Shown piece after piece: positions 1-9,355 of a stretch of DNA of 64,000 nucleotides; position 1 is the first letter of the stretch; every line of letters begins with the position of its first letter. A model generated the notes under the pieces. That model was not told the DNA's origin and made no database searches. It was given only the letters and a program-made list of their open reading frames with translations. The position numbers and the translations under genes are program-made. The stretch comes from Robiginitomaculum sp. (GTDB lineage: Bacteria; Pseudomonadota; Alphaproteobacteria; Caulobacterales; Maricaulaceae): NCBI GenBank assembly GCA_030949705.1, contig JAUZSF010000022.1, forward strand, positions 124,001 to 188,000, in the 5' to 3' direction.

Positions 1-787
1 CCCCAAAAATCACCCCAAAATAGACCAAAGGAATGCCAATCAGCGGGCTGCGCCGAAACACATACAGCCCCCCTACCCCGGCAAAGGCCAGGATCATGGC
101 CAATAATGAGGTTTTGGAGGTGGAGAGCAAAATCAACGCCACAGACAGCGCCAATAATGGCCCCCACAGCCAGGCCCGTTTTGGTCTGAAAATCAGAGCG
201 CACAGGCACAAGTGTGCCGCTTTGGCCATGTTCATGCCCAGATCATTCTTTTCCCACCACAAACCGGCCCAGGCCCCGGGATGGGTGGTTTGCATAATGC
301 CCTTGTCTGGCACCAACAGCACAAAGACCAGACTCATCACCGCCAACATGCCATAGGTGGTTGCCAGCAGTTCGATCAGATCGCTCCAGTCATAACGCGA
401 AGCCAGATAGATTGCGAAGCCAGTGGTCATCAACAATGCGATGGAGCGGCGAAAGGTAAAACCCGGCTCGATCGACCAGAGCGCAGAGACAATCGCCAGC
501 ATCACCGGCAACAATAATAAAAAACTGCGGGCCAGCCCCTTGGCGGTAACCAGTGGGTGCTGCACCACCAGAATGATTATGAAAAAATAGACGCCATAAT
601 ACAGCATCCGCACCCAGGAGGTATCTGTTGTCGCCGCCGAGGTTTCAATCAGCGGCCCAAAAAACGCACTGGAAAATATCAGCAGGAAAATCAGCGTGAC
701 CGTGACTTCCACGACCCCGCCAAACTGTCCCAGCGTAAAGGGGCGTCGGGCGGGTGCATCCATGGTCATACTCACGGCTGTGTCCAT
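1..787 (-). CDS. O-antigen ligase/polymerase-type membrane protein (partial, runs off left edge)
   Basis: Only about 262 N-terminal codons are inside the window. The translation is strongly hydrophobic with several membrane segments. Near residue 179 it carries W-W-E-K-N-D-L-G, matching the conserved KNxxG segment of the ExoQ/WaaL/Wzy ligase-polymerase family. Such proteins act in the inner membrane and join lipid-linked sugar units into exopolysaccharide or onto lipid A. It lies downstream of the CpsD-like and GumC-like genes on the same strand with a gap of about 105 bases, which favours an exopolysaccharide polymerase role. The start is uncertain: ATGs at 787, 769 and 763 are in frame and none has a strong ribosome site. 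A TAG in frame just upstream of 787 limits any longer start. Confidence 0.8.
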   Translation of the reverse strand, partial: MDTAVSMTMDAPARRPFTLGQFGGVVEVTVTLIFLLIFSSAFFGPLIETSAATTDTSWVRMLYYGVYFFIIILVVQHPLVTAKGLARSFLLLLPVMLAIVSALWSIEPGFTFRRSIALLMTTGFAIYLASRYDWSDLIELLATTYGMLAVMSLVFVLLVPDKGIMQTTHPGAWAGLWWEKNDLGMNMAKAAHLCLCALIFRPKRAWLWGPLLALSVALILLSTSKTSLLAMILAFAGVGGLYVFRRSPLIGIPLVYFGVIFG

Positions 788-892
788 GGAGTTGGGCTAA
801 GGCACCACGAGTGCCTGTCCATGCATAAAAAGGAATATGGTTGAACCGCTGACATAACTGCCCCAATAGAGTGCGTTATGGTTAACAGAAAC

Positions 893-1603
893 TTACTGCG
901 CGGCCTGCTCAACCGGGTCCATGCCTTGTCTGGGCACTGCATTATAGATCACCCCCAGGCAACGCCCGCCCCGGCCTTCGATTTGTTGTTGCACCTTTTG
1001 GATCTGCGTCTTTGGGTCCGCCGGGTGTGCAATGATGATCACACCATCCGCATCCACCGCCGTTACCAGTCCGCCGCGGCTGCGGTGCAGGACCGGGGCA
1101 TCGATAATCGCCAGGTCTGCCTTGGTGCGTACATGATCCCAATAGGTCTTTGAGGGGCGCAAATGTACATGCTGTTTGGCCCGCAACAGATCACTGCGAA
1201 AATGGCTGACATAGAGGGAATGCGCACCCACCCGGTGCATATTCATATAATAACGATCCCCGGCCTTGCGGCCATCTTCGCGCACCAGTTCGGGGTGGAT
1301 GCGCCAAAACAGCGGCTGCCCCTCTTGGGCCAAGGCGGTTGCCGGTCCCAACGCTCCGTAAAGCGCCTGTGCCTTGGGGCTGGAAAACACCCGAAAATGC
1401 GTATTGGTGTAAAAATCAAGATCAAACAGCCAGATCCCACGGGACGAACGGGGTGCCATCATGCGTGCAAAGGCTCGCGCGCAGGTGGATACCCCACAGC
1501 CCGCATGCACGCCTATGAACTGTAGCACCACGCCGCTTTGGCGAAGGGCCAGCTGTTCATAAAGCCGGCTTAAACCAGATAATTCCCGACTAAGATCAAT
1601 CAT
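893..1603 (-). CDS. CpsD/CapB-like polysaccharide ATPase with degenerate P-loop
   Basis: A 236-residue protein in the position of the cytoplasmic BY-kinase/ParA-like ATPase that partners GumC/Wzz proteins in exopolysaccharide synthesis. The P-loop region reads F-I-G-V-H-A-G-C-G-V-S-T (about residues 29-40). The glycines and S-T of a Walker A box are kept but the lysine is replaced by valine. A Walker A'-like F-D-L-D-F near residue 80 and a Walker B-like L-A-I-I-D-A-P near residue 170 remain. There is no tyrosine-rich C-terminal tail, so kinase activity is unlikely. It sits between the GumC-like gene (95-base gap) and the ligase gene. The family assignment is inferred from motif order and context; ATP binding is doubtful. 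Confidence 0.72.
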   Translation of the reverse strand: MIDLSRELSGLSRLYEQLALRQSGVVLQFIGVHAGCGVSTCARAFARMMAPRSSRGIWLFDLDFYTNTHFRVFSSPKAQALYGALGPATALAQEGQPLFWRIHPELVREDGRKAGDRYYMNMHRVGAHSLYVSHFRSDLLRAKQHVHLRPSKTYWDHVRTKADLAIIDAPVLHRSRGGLVTAVDADGVIIIAHPADPKTQIQKVQQQIEGRGGRCLGVIYNAVPRQGMDPVEQAAQ

Positions 1604-1697
1604 TAAACGCAGGTTCCGAATCCATAACTTCAGTTAAGGCAAACTTGGTTAACGAGATATGACCAAGCCCTATTCAGAAAGCGTTGAGAGTCGCGTT

Positions 1698-3353
1698 TTA
1701 ACGACGCGCTGGTATGCTGCCCAGAACGGGCAAATCGCCCGATGGAACCGTCCCGCCCGGGGGGGGGGGCATACCAGCACCCCCAGGACCTTCAGTCAGG
1801 ATATAGGGGAAAGACGGATCAACATGCTGTGCAGGCGGCGGCATGGGGCGTTTTGGTGCACGCGGCTTTTCCGGTTCTGTCGGGGGTTCTGGCGCAGAAG
1901 CCGGAGTCTCTTCAATAGCCACCGGGGTCCGCACAATAGACAGGATCGCGCTATAAAAGCCAACACAAAGGGCGGTGAAGACAGCAAACAGAAACGCCAG
2001 CACCGCTGCAGGGCGCTTTAAGGATTTGCCTTTAACCGGCAGGGTTGGGTGTTCGATCACCCGAATATTATCAGATTTAAGCGCGGCCAGATTGCGGCGG
2101 GTAATCAATTCCTGCTCGCGGGAGGCAAATTGCTCGTAATTCTTTTCCATGATCCGCGCCCGGCTGGCCAGTCGCTGATACTCGGGAAACAGGCTTTGAA
2201 AGCGCCGTTGCCGTGCATTGATTTTGGCAATCTGTGATTTCAGAACGCTGATTTTGGCATTGTTGGATTGCTGTTCGGCTTCATAGGTCAGCTTGCTGGT
2301 CTGCAGTCCCTGATAGATCGTATTGACGCCGGTGCGCTTGGTGCCGGTGTTCTGACTGCTGCCACTGTTTAAATAGCGTTCTGTGCGTGTAATCCGGGCA
2401 TTGATTTCCTTAACCGGGCTGGAGGTTGGCAGATATTTTGCCAGCAATTGTTCGCGCTCCAGCTTCAATGCTGCCAACTGGCCGGAGCTGGCGTCATCGG
2501 TATATTGCTCCACGGTTTTTGGGGTTTCCGCCATGCGCGTATTGATAATGCGCAGTGCGCTTTCGATCTCCTGTTGGCGGGCCTGTGCGGTCAGCAATTG
2601 ATCCCGCAGTACGGCAATGCGTGTACCCAGTGCCGTGCGTTCGGCCTCAAAATCACCAATGCCGTTTTTGACCAGAAAATGTTCCAGCTCCTTATTGACC
2701 TGTTGCAACGCCTTTTCTGAGGTCTGCCGCTCGGCTTCGAACCCATTTTCACCATCATCAATCAAAACCTCACGGCGATAGTTGTGGTATTCCTCGATAA
2801 ACGCGCTTAAGACATCGCGGGCAGTTTGCGGGTTCAGGTGACGAAACGTGACATAGACCAAAGGCTGGTTGGGCGCCGTATAGGCGCCAAGATCTTTGGT
2901 CATGTTATGCAGGGCGGTACCAATAATCCGGGTGCGGTTTTGCGGTTCCAGTTCCAGCTTCATGGCCAGTTTTGGATAGAGTCGCCGCAAACCGATTTTT
3001 TTCAGCACTCGTTCTTTCAGCTCCGCCGCCGTGATAAAGCCGACTTCGGCCTGAATCATCTGATCGGCAGAAAACGCCGTTCCCTGTCCGGCCGTCCCCA
3101 CAATCGGGTTATAAATATACTCTTCGCCAAATTGGACCAGTATCTTTCCCTGGGCGGTATAGGTTTTTTTGAGCGTCATTACCCCCGCCATAGAGACGCC
3201 AAATATCAATATAAAGACGAAAAACATCAAGAGCTTACGGGAAAGTACATGCCCCAGCAATTCGACAAACGAGACCTCGGAAAGGTGCGCCCACCCGCCT
3301 GTGACCGGGCCACCGGCTATTTTTCTGGACGGTACTCTGGAATGCTGCGTCAT
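1698..3353 (-). CDS. GumC/Wzz-type polysaccharide co-polymerase (chain length determinant)
   Basis: A 551-residue inner-membrane protein with the layout of a Wzz/GumC co-polymerase. It has a membrane segment at about residues 41-61, a Wzz-type periplasmic start (K-T-Y-T-A-Q-G-K-I), a long central coiled-coil region, and a second membrane segment at about 450-471. The kinase domain fused in some homologues is absent and is represented by the separate CpsD-like gene downstream. An unusual 80-residue proline-rich cytoplasmic tail follows and contains an 11-base C run. The start at 3353 (M-T-Q-H-S) is preferred because AGAGA lies just upstream; an in-frame ATG at 3392 would add 13 residues. It is divergent from the export lipoprotein gene, so both probably share a promoter region at 3354-3468. 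Confidence 0.87.
   Translation of the reverse strand: MTQHSRVPSRKIAGGPVTGGWAHLSEVSFVELLGHVLSRKLLMFFVFILIFGVSMAGVMTLKKTYTAQGKILVQFGEEYIYNPIVGTAGQGTAFSADQMIQAEVGFITAAELKERVLKKIGLRRLYPKLAMKLELEPQNRTRIIGTALHNMTKDLGAYTAPNQPLVYVTFRHLNPQTARDVLSAFIEEYHNYRREVLIDDGENGFEAERQTSEKALQQVNKELEHFLVKNGIGDFEAERTALGTRIAVLRDQLLTAQARQQEIESALRIINTRMAETPKTVEQYTDDASSGQLAALKLEREQLLAKYLPTSSPVKEINARITRTERYLNSGSSQNTGTKRTGVNTIYQGLQTSKLTYEAEQQSNNAKISVLKSQIAKINARQRRFQSLFPEYQRLASRARIMEKNYEQFASREQELITRRNLAALKSDNIRVIEHPTLPVKGKSLKRPAAVLAFLFAVFTALCVGFYSAILSIVRTPVAIEETPASAPEPPTEPEKPRAPKRPMPPPAQHVDPSFPYILTEGPGGAGMPPPPGGTVPSGDLPVLGSIPARR
1759..1769. repeat. 11-base G/C homopolymer inside the GumC-like gene
   Basis: Eleven consecutive G on the plus strand, that is C11 in the coding sense, encode part of a Pro-Pro-Pro-Pro stretch in the C-terminal tail of the GumC-like protein. 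The frame is open at this length. A one-base change would alter only the last 25 or so residues. Confidence 0.95.
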
Positions 3354-3468
3354 CGAATCTCTACATACCCAATTCGTATTTGACGCCATCATTCAGGCAT
3401 CGTGTTTAACAATTCCTAACCATTGTCGTTAAGATTTGGGTAAATTCTCTGTTGAACAGGAAAATGTT

Positions 3469-4278
3469 GTGAATTTGTCACGTCTATGCATCGCCCTAAT
3501 GGGGCTTGCCCTTTTTACCCTGACGGCGTGTGCCAGTGGCGGCTATCACCGTTATCCAAAGGGATCTGGCGGGTATTACAAGAGTGCAGCATCACCGCAA
3601 TACCGACAGAACGGTGCGGGACAAAATGCGATTGCCGGTGGATTTCGGACCTGGCGTGATTCTGATCCGCAATATCGGCTATTGCCTGGCGACCAGCTGG
3701 ACATCATCGTCTATTCGGCACCGGAATTATCGCGACTATTGCTGGTTGGACCCGATGGACGGGTGCAAATGCCCCTCGCCCCGCCGGTTATGGCGGCCAA
3801 TCTGACCATTGGACAACTGGAACAAAAGCTGCGCAAGGCTCTTTCCAGCCAATTGATTAACCCCAATGTAGAGATAACGCCGCGTGCGTTTGGCTCGCAG
3901 CGGATTTATGTCGGCGGCGAAGTTGGCCAGCCAGGCGTGTTCGAGCTGCCTGCCCAGATCGGCGTTATGGAAGCCGTGATGATGGCCGGAGGCTTTCGCA
4001 ATACCGCCCGTACCAGCAAGGTGGTACTGATCCGGCGTCATCCAGACGGCGGGCCAATGATGAAAATCATCAACCTGAAATCGGTTCTGCATAAAGGCGC
4101 CAATGCCGACACGACCCCGTTACAGCGGGGGGATGTGGTCTTTGTACCCCGTTCCGGCATCGCCAATCTTAATCTCTTTATGCAGCAATATATCCGCGAT
4201 GCCCTGCCAGTCAGCTTCTCGCTGTCTTATTATCTTGGCAATTCCAGCAGTGTTAGCCCAGGTGTTTCCGGCCCATAA
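3469..4278 (+). CDS. Wza/GumB-type polysaccharide export lipoprotein
   Basis: An outer-membrane polysaccharide export (OPX) protein of 269 residues. A signal peptide ends in the lipobox L-T-A-C, giving a lipidated Cys at residue 21. The Poly_export domain begins around Y-R-L-L-P-G-D-Q-L-D-I and is followed by SLBB-like segments (for example V-G-G-E-V-G-Q-P-G-V-F and a second near the end). It should form the outer-membrane exit for the polymer made by the divergently transcribed GumC/ligase genes. The GTG at 3469 is chosen because AGGA lies seven bases upstream and it starts right at the signal peptide; a TTG at 3436 is also in frame. The C-terminus is short, lacking the long alpha-helical barrel extension of enteric Wza. 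Confidence 0.88.
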   Translation: MNLSRLCIALMGLALFTLTACASGGYHRYPKGSGGYYKSAASPQYRQNGAGQNAIAGGFRTWRDSDPQYRLLPGDQLDIIVYSAPELSRLLLVGPDGRVQMPLAPPVMAANLTIGQLEQKLRKALSSQLINPNVEITPRAFGSQRIYVGGEVGQPGVFELPAQIGVMEAVMMAGGFRNTARTSKVVLIRRHPDGGPMMKIINLKSVLHKGANADTTPLQRGDVVFVPRSGIANLNLFMQQYIRDALPVSFSLSYYLGNSSSVSPGVSGP

Positions 4279-4298
4279 AACCGCTTGAATTCAATGGA

Positions 4299-4574
4299 TT
4301 AGCACTTATGCCCTTGCAACCATTTACGGGCCGCACGCTGCGCCTTGACAATCTGGCTGGTATCCATCTGATCAGAAACTTCCTGACGGTAGGTCTTCGC
4401 CGTTTCATAGCCCAGCACCGCGGCCAGATTGAACCATTTGTGGGCTTCCACCAGATCCAGTTCGCGTCCTTCGCCAGATGAATATATCAGGCCGAGCCGG
4501 TTCAGATCTTCGGCTTCAGGCGCGCCTGCAACCGCCTTGTGGGCTTCTTGCACTTCGACATCCGTAAACGCCAT
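4299..4574 (-). CDS. Sel1-repeat small protein
   Basis: A 91-residue protein with one or two Sel1/TPR-like repeats: L-N-R-L-G-L-I-Y-S-S-G-E-G followed by D-L-V-E-A-H-K-W-F-N-L-A-A matches the Sel1 consensus. No signal peptide is visible, so it is probably cytoplasmic and binds protein partners. The ATG at 4574 follows a clear GGGGA ribosome site at proper spacing; an upstream in-frame ATG at 4616 has none. It converges with the export lipoprotein gene, 20 bases apart. Its partner is unknown. Confidence 0.75.
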   Translation of the reverse strand: MAFTDVEVQEAHKAVAGAPEAEDLNRLGLIYSSGEGRELDLVEAHKWFNLAAVLGYETAKTYRQEVSDQMDTSQIVKAQRAARKWLQGHKC

Positions 4575-4929
4575 TTTTAATCCCCTAGTCCAAATCCCGT
4601 CCTTATTTTTCGCCAAGGATCGAGATTGTTTTCACCATTCGTGGCCTAGCCACACGGGGATTTTTTCCGTTTAGCGTTTCTATTCGGTTAAAGTAATAAA
4701 GATTTTTTATTTGTAAAAACAAAGACTTTTGGTGACGTTTGATTCATTGAGCTTAACCAAACCCTACTGAGGAGGGGCACCATTCCGGCCCGTCTGGTAT
4801 AAATCAGGTATAACCGGACAGCCCGGCTGCACGGGCCAGAGGGCACCACCCAAAAGTGTCTTGACAAGCGTGCAGGGCGCCCCTTTATGCCCATGCTTCT
4901 TAATTGCACTGGACACCAAAGGACGACTT
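4575..4929. other. 355-base intergenic region upstream of the esterase gene
   Basis: No convincing gene is seen. The left part is AT-rich. The right part has a direct repeat GGTATAA at 4796 and 4808, enclosed by the inverted arms GGCCCGT (4787-4793) and ACGGGCC (4831-4837). A promoter-like sequence for the esterase gene follows at 4861. Confidence 0.5.
4861..4889 (+). promoter_or_regulatory. Candidate sigma-70 promoter of the esterase gene
   Basis: A perfect TTGACA at 4861-4866 is followed after 17 bases by TTTATG, a weak -10 match, 41 bases before the start codon at 4930. This is prediction from consensus only. Confidence 0.4.
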
Positions 4930-6705
4930 ATGCGCCTCTTCTCGCTGATTGCCACCTTAGCCCTCGCCAGCTTTGCCTTGTCTGCCTGTCAGAAAAAACC
5001 GACTGCCCCCGAAGCCCCAACCGCCGATATCAAGACCCTGCGCCATATTGAGACCGGCGATATTGTGGGCTCCATCACCAGCCCGGCGGGAGCTTATCAG
5101 TGGGCGGCCATTCCTTATGCTGCACCACCGGTTGGCGAATTGCGATGGCGGGCACCACGTCCGGCGGCGTCCTGGAAAGGGCAAAAAGAAACACTGGATC
5201 GCAATGTACGGTGTGTGCAGCGCGCACGAACCGCCGATATTTATGATGATCTGGGTGCCCTGGTTGGCAGCGAAGACTGTCTGGTGCTGAACGTCTGGTC
5301 GCCGGCCTTTGCCGCTGATAACCTGCCTACCGGTAAAGACCGCCTGCCGGTTATGTTTTTCATTCATGGCGGCAGCAATGTCTGGGGCTATGGCGGTCAG
5401 TATGACGGCCAGTATCTGGCTACTCGCCATAATATCATTATGGTCTCCATCAATTATCGATTGGGCCCCTTTGGCTGGTTTGCCCATTCGGCCTTGCGCG
5501 AAACGGCACTGAGCGGCCCGGATCAAAGTGCCAACTTTGCCGATCTGGATATGATTGCCGCGTTAAAATGGGTACAGCGTAATATTGCCAGTTTTGGCGG
5601 TGATCCGGACCGGGTGACGATTTTTGGTGAATCCGCCGGTGGTCATGATGTGGCCAGCCTGATCGCCCTGCCCCGCGCCCAGGGCCTGTTCAAAGGGGCC
5701 ATTATCCAAAGTGGATATTTTACGTCTCAATCTCTGGATGTTGCCGAAAATGGCGTGCCCGAAGGCTCGGGCTGGACCTATAAAGGCGCCAGAGCGGTGG
5801 TGGAAAAGCTGAACCCGCCGCCAGGCCTTTCCGGCCCGGACCTGGCCGCCTTTATGCGTGATGCCGCGGCTAAGGATGTTTATATTGCCGCACAGGAAGA
5901 TGGGAGCAATGAACCAGGCGCACCGCTGATCATTGCGGACAATGTTGTCTTAAAGGCCCCCAGCCTGGAAGCCGCGCTGGATAATCCGGGTTTTCCGATT
6001 GTGCCCGTCATTACCGGCACCAATCGTGATGAAACCAAGCTTTTTAACATTACCAACAAAAAACTGGTCAAAAAATTATTTGGCGTTCTGCCTCGCCCGC
6101 GCAATGCCAATGGCTATGCTTTGCAGGCCGAATACGAAAGCGCCATCTGGCGCGCCCGCTCAGTGGATACACAGGCCCGCCGGTTGAAAGCCACAGGCGA
6201 TAGCGCCCTTTATGCCTATCGTTTTGACTGGGATGAAGAAGGCTCTTTTCTGGGTACAGATTTTTCGCTCCTTCTGGGGGCTGGTCATGCCATGGAATTG
6301 CCCTTTGTGTTTAATGGCTTTGCCACCTTTCCCGTGGGTGGCGGGCGCATTTTCCCTAAAGACATGGCCAGGGAAAGAGACGCATTATCGCGCACCATGA
6401 TGTCATATTGGGCGGCCTTTGCCACGAATGGAAAGCCGGGTCGGGGCATGAATAACGACTTGCCGGAATGGCGCGCCTGGGGCGATGATCAGGACCGTTT
6501 GATGATTTTGGATACAGCTTCTGGTGGGGGCGTACGCATGTCGAGTGAAGAAATTTCGGTAGAAAGTGTCCTGAATTCGCTTGTTAAAGACAGCCGCTTT
6601 TCCTCCTTAAAAGAAAAGTGCATGGCGTTTCTTGGCGTCAAAGGCTGGTTTCCGGAAATTAGTGCGCAAGTTGCCAAATTTGCGCATACAGATTGTAAAC
6701 TTTAG
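4930..6705 (+). CDS. Carboxylesterase type B lipoprotein
   Basis: A secreted serine esterase of 591 residues, within the usual size of the type B carboxylesterase/lipase family. A lipoprotein signal ends in L-S-A-C (Cys20). Both family signatures are present: E-D-C-L-V-L-N-V-W near residue 117, and G-G-D-P-D-R-V-T-I-F-G-E-S-A-G-G with nucleophile Ser235. The start at 4930 has AGGA six bases upstream and begins the signal peptide. It is followed, 114 bases on, by two TonB-dependent receptors on the same strand, so it may cleave an ester outside the cytoplasm before uptake. The true substrate cannot be read from the sequence. Confidence 0.88.
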   Translation: MRLFSLIATLALASFALSACQKKPTAPEAPTADIKTLRHIETGDIVGSITSPAGAYQWAAIPYAAPPVGELRWRAPRPAASWKGQKETLDRNVRCVQRARTADIYDDLGALVGSEDCLVLNVWSPAFAADNLPTGKDRLPVMFFIHGGSNVWGYGGQYDGQYLATRHNIIMVSINYRLGPFGWFAHSALRETALSGPDQSANFADLDMIAALKWVQRNIASFGGDPDRVTIFGESAGGHDVASLIALPRAQGLFKGAIIQSGYFTSQSLDVAENGVPEGSGWTYKGARAVVEKLNPPPGLSGPDLAAFMRDAAAKDVYIAAQEDGSNEPGAPLIIADNVVLKAPSLEAALDNPGFPIVPVITGTNRDETKLFNITNKKLVKKLFGVLPRPRNANGYALQAEYESAIWRARSVDTQARRLKATGDSALYAYRFDWDEEGSFLGTDFSLLLGAGHAMELPFVFNGFATFPVGGGRIFPKDMARERDALSRTMMSYWAAFATNGKPGRGMNNDLPEWRAWGDDQDRLMILDTASGGGVRMSSEEISVESVLNSLVKDSRFSSLKEKCMAFLGVKGWFPEISAQVAKFAHTDCKL

Positions 6706-6819
6706 GGAAATTCCCTTCATAGACGCAATAATTCCCCAAAACAGCACTGGACGCGCCGCACACAAAATGGTGAAATGATCCCAAAGCGCGCTGAATCGCT
6801 ATCTAAGAGGGGGAAGACT

Positions 6820-9249
6820 ATGACGAATTTTAAGTTACGTGCCATTGCGACTACCGCTCTGGTGGCCACACTGGCTGCACCTAGCTTAGCTGTTGCACAA
6901 ACCGAAGATGAAATTATTGTCACCGCGCAAAAGCGCGAAAAAACGCTTCAAGATACTCCCGTTGCGGTTACCCCGGTTACAGATGTAGATCTGGAACGCT
7001 CACAAATTCGGGATATGCGTGACCTGCCTTTGCTGGCCCCTTCCCTTACCGTTGCCCAGTTTGCCAACTCCTCTGCCACGACCTTTGCCATTCGCGGCAT
7101 TGGTACGTCCGGCTTTAATGCCGGGTTGGAGCCCTCTGTTGGCGTTTTTGTAGACGGGGTTTATCGTTCACGCCAAGGGGCATCCATTAATGACTTCCCT
7201 ACGGTAGAGCGCATCGAAATTCTGCGTGGGCCGCAAAGCACCATTTATGGCAAGAATACCCCTGCCGGTGTGGTCAGCATCATTACCAAGAAACCTGAAT
7301 ATGAATTTGGTTTTGACTCATTGGAAGCTACCTATGGCAATAAAAATTCGTTTATTCTCAAAGGTTCTGTTACCGGTCCCATCGGCGGTGGAGAAAAGGC
7401 CGCTTTCCGGCTTTCGGGAAATTTGAATCAACGGGATGGTTTTATTACCAATGTCCTCAATGGCCGCTCCATTAATGTACGTGATCGTTGGGCCTTGCGC
7501 GGTCAGTTGCTGTTTGAACCTTCTGACAATCTCACCATCCGGGTGATTGGCGATTTTGCTTCGATTAGCGAGACCTGTTGTGCGGCTCCTTTCATCTTCA
7601 ATAACCCGCGCAATGCAGCAGCCTTAGGGTTTTTGGGTGCCAATGTCCTGCCCGCACGCCCCTTTGATCGCAATGTCAGCTTCGAAGGCAAGCTCTTCAC
7701 CGATCAGGAAACTGCCGGCGTTTCAACCGAGGTTGAAGTGGATCTGGGCGGGGCGGTCTTTACCTCGATCAGTGCGTTTCGCACGTTTGATGAAATCAAT
7801 GATATTGACGCCGACTTTGTCGATATTGCCCTGACCAATAATCGCACGCTGAAAGATGTCTATAGCACCTTCACGCAGGAGTTTCGCCTGACCTCCACCG
7901 GGGATCGCAAAGTGGATTACCTGTTTGGGGGCTATTATTACAATCAGGACCTGAAACACGTAAATCGAACGGCCTATGGGGCTACTTTGCGCCCCTTTGC
8001 CGACTTGGCATCCGGTGGCGCGATTTCCACTCTGGAAAATCTGTTCATGTTGGGACAGGCCTTTGGCATTCCCAACGCGCTTGCCGCCGGGCCCATCACC
8101 CCGGGGACATTTCTGGCGCAGGGACAGGGTCTGCAAAATTCAAACTTTGCCCAGGATACTGAAACCTTTGCCGCCTTTGGCTCTTTGGATTTCCATGTCA
8201 GTGACCAGTTCACCGTAACCACAGGCCTGCGCTACACCAATGAAAACAAAAAGGTGAATGCGCAAATTCAAATTAATGATCCCTATTCTGCTCTGGATCT
8301 GAACAATCTGACCTTTTTGGAAACCCTGGGGGTCGCCCCGCGCAATGCCTTTATTGGTCTGGCGGTGTTTCAGTTCTTTACCCCCACGCCCAGCTTTGTC
8401 GATAGTCGCAACGAGGACAATCTGTCGGGTAATGTCATTTTGGCCTATGACTGGAATGATGAGTTGAACACCTATCTGAGTTATTCTCGCGGGTACAAGG
8501 CTGGTGGTTTCAACCTTTCCAATTCATCCCGCGCCGGCAGCCGGGACTTTAAGGCCGAAAAAACCAATTCTCTGGAAGCTGGTCTCAAAGCCAAGCTCTT
8601 TAACAATACCTCCAACTTGAATCTGGCGGCGTTTTATACCGAGCAAAATAATTTCCAGCAAAATGTCTTTAACGGTGCCAGCTTTGATATTGGCAATGCC
8701 GATGCGGTGACCTATGGTCTTGAGGCTGACTTTATGTCCCGCCCTACCGACAATTTTATTTTCACCCTGTCCAGCACTTGGATACCGGATGCGCATTTCA
8801 CACGGTTTGTTGGTGGTCCCTGTCAGATTTCGGAACAGACTCCAGGCTCGCCCAATGCTGTTCCCTCATGTATCAACACCGGGGCGCAGGACTTTAAAGG
8901 CAAAAGCCTTTCTGGCGTCTCTGATTTAAATGTTTCATCAACGGCGACCTATCTCTTTAAAGCCGGCAAATATGATGGCTTTTTGCGAGGTGAATTGCGC
9001 TATGCTAGCGCTGTTGACCTTGCCGCCGACCTTGACCCGATCAAAAGACAGGGGGCCTATACAATTGTGAATGGCAGCATAGGCTTTGGTGATGATGACA
9101 AGGGCTGGCAGATCCAGCTATGGGGTCGTAATCTGTTTGATGAAAACTACCTGCAAGGTGCGTTCAACTCTGTTGGACAGCCGGGCAGTTTTAATGGTTA
9201 TCCGGGGGATCCGCGCACATATGGTATAACCTTGCGTCTGGCACGCTAA
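6820..9249 (+). CDS. TonB-dependent receptor
   Basis: An outer-membrane receptor of 809 residues. A signal peptide ends at A-V-A-Q, then comes a TonB-box-like E-D-E-I-I-V-T-A-Q. The plug domain contains I-R-G-I-G and V-E-R-I-E-I-L-R-G-P-Q-S-T, followed by A-G-V-V-S-I-I-T-K-K-P, and the beta-barrel ends in an aromatic-poor L-R-L-A-R. Start 6820 follows a GGGGAAG ribosome site. It takes up a substrate using proton-motive force through TonB/ExbBD. It is a close paralogue of the next gene (nearly identical signal region) and probably arose by tandem duplication. The pattern resembles sphingomonad-type receptors for aromatic or steroid-like substrates, but the ligand is not determined. Confidence 0.9.
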   Translation: MTNFKLRAIATTALVATLAAPSLAVAQTEDEIIVTAQKREKTLQDTPVAVTPVTDVDLERSQIRDMRDLPLLAPSLTVAQFANSSATTFAIRGIGTSGFNAGLEPSVGVFVDGVYRSRQGASINDFPTVERIEILRGPQSTIYGKNTPAGVVSIITKKPEYEFGFDSLEATYGNKNSFILKGSVTGPIGGGEKAAFRLSGNLNQRDGFITNVLNGRSINVRDRWALRGQLLFEPSDNLTIRVIGDFASISETCCAAPFIFNNPRNAAALGFLGANVLPARPFDRNVSFEGKLFTDQETAGVSTEVEVDLGGAVFTSISAFRTFDEINDIDADFVDIALTNNRTLKDVYSTFTQEFRLTSTGDRKVDYLFGGYYYNQDLKHVNRTAYGATLRPFADLASGGAISTLENLFMLGQAFGIPNALAAGPITPGTFLAQGQGLQNSNFAQDTETFAAFGSLDFHVSDQFTVTTGLRYTNENKKVNAQIQINDPYSALDLNNLTFLETLGVAPRNAFIGLAVFQFFTPTPSFVDSRNEDNLSGNVILAYDWNDELNTYLSYSRGYKAGGFNLSNSSRAGSRDFKAEKTNSLEAGLKAKLFNNTSNLNLAAFYTEQNNFQQNVFNGASFDIGNADAVTYGLEADFMSRPTDNFIFTLSSTWIPDAHFTRFVGGPCQISEQTPGSPNAVPSCINTGAQDFKGKSLSGVSDLNVSSTATYLFKAGKYDGFLRGELRYASAVDLAADLDPIKRQGAYTIVNGSIGFGDDDKGWQIQLWGRNLFDENYLQGAFNSVGQPGSFNGYPGDPRTYGITLRLAR

Positions 9250-9355
9250 TTGCTTGGCTTAGATTGCAGAATACAATACACGTCGGTTGTGCAAGAATTA
9301 ACCACCGACAGAAATTAAGTAAGCGCTCAAGCGCAAATAACCCGAGGGGAAGAGT

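Noticed and set aside
1459-1525. Calling the 893-1603 product a functional tyrosine kinase
   Set aside because: The Walker A lysine and the tyrosine cluster are absent, so only the fold-level similarity is reported.
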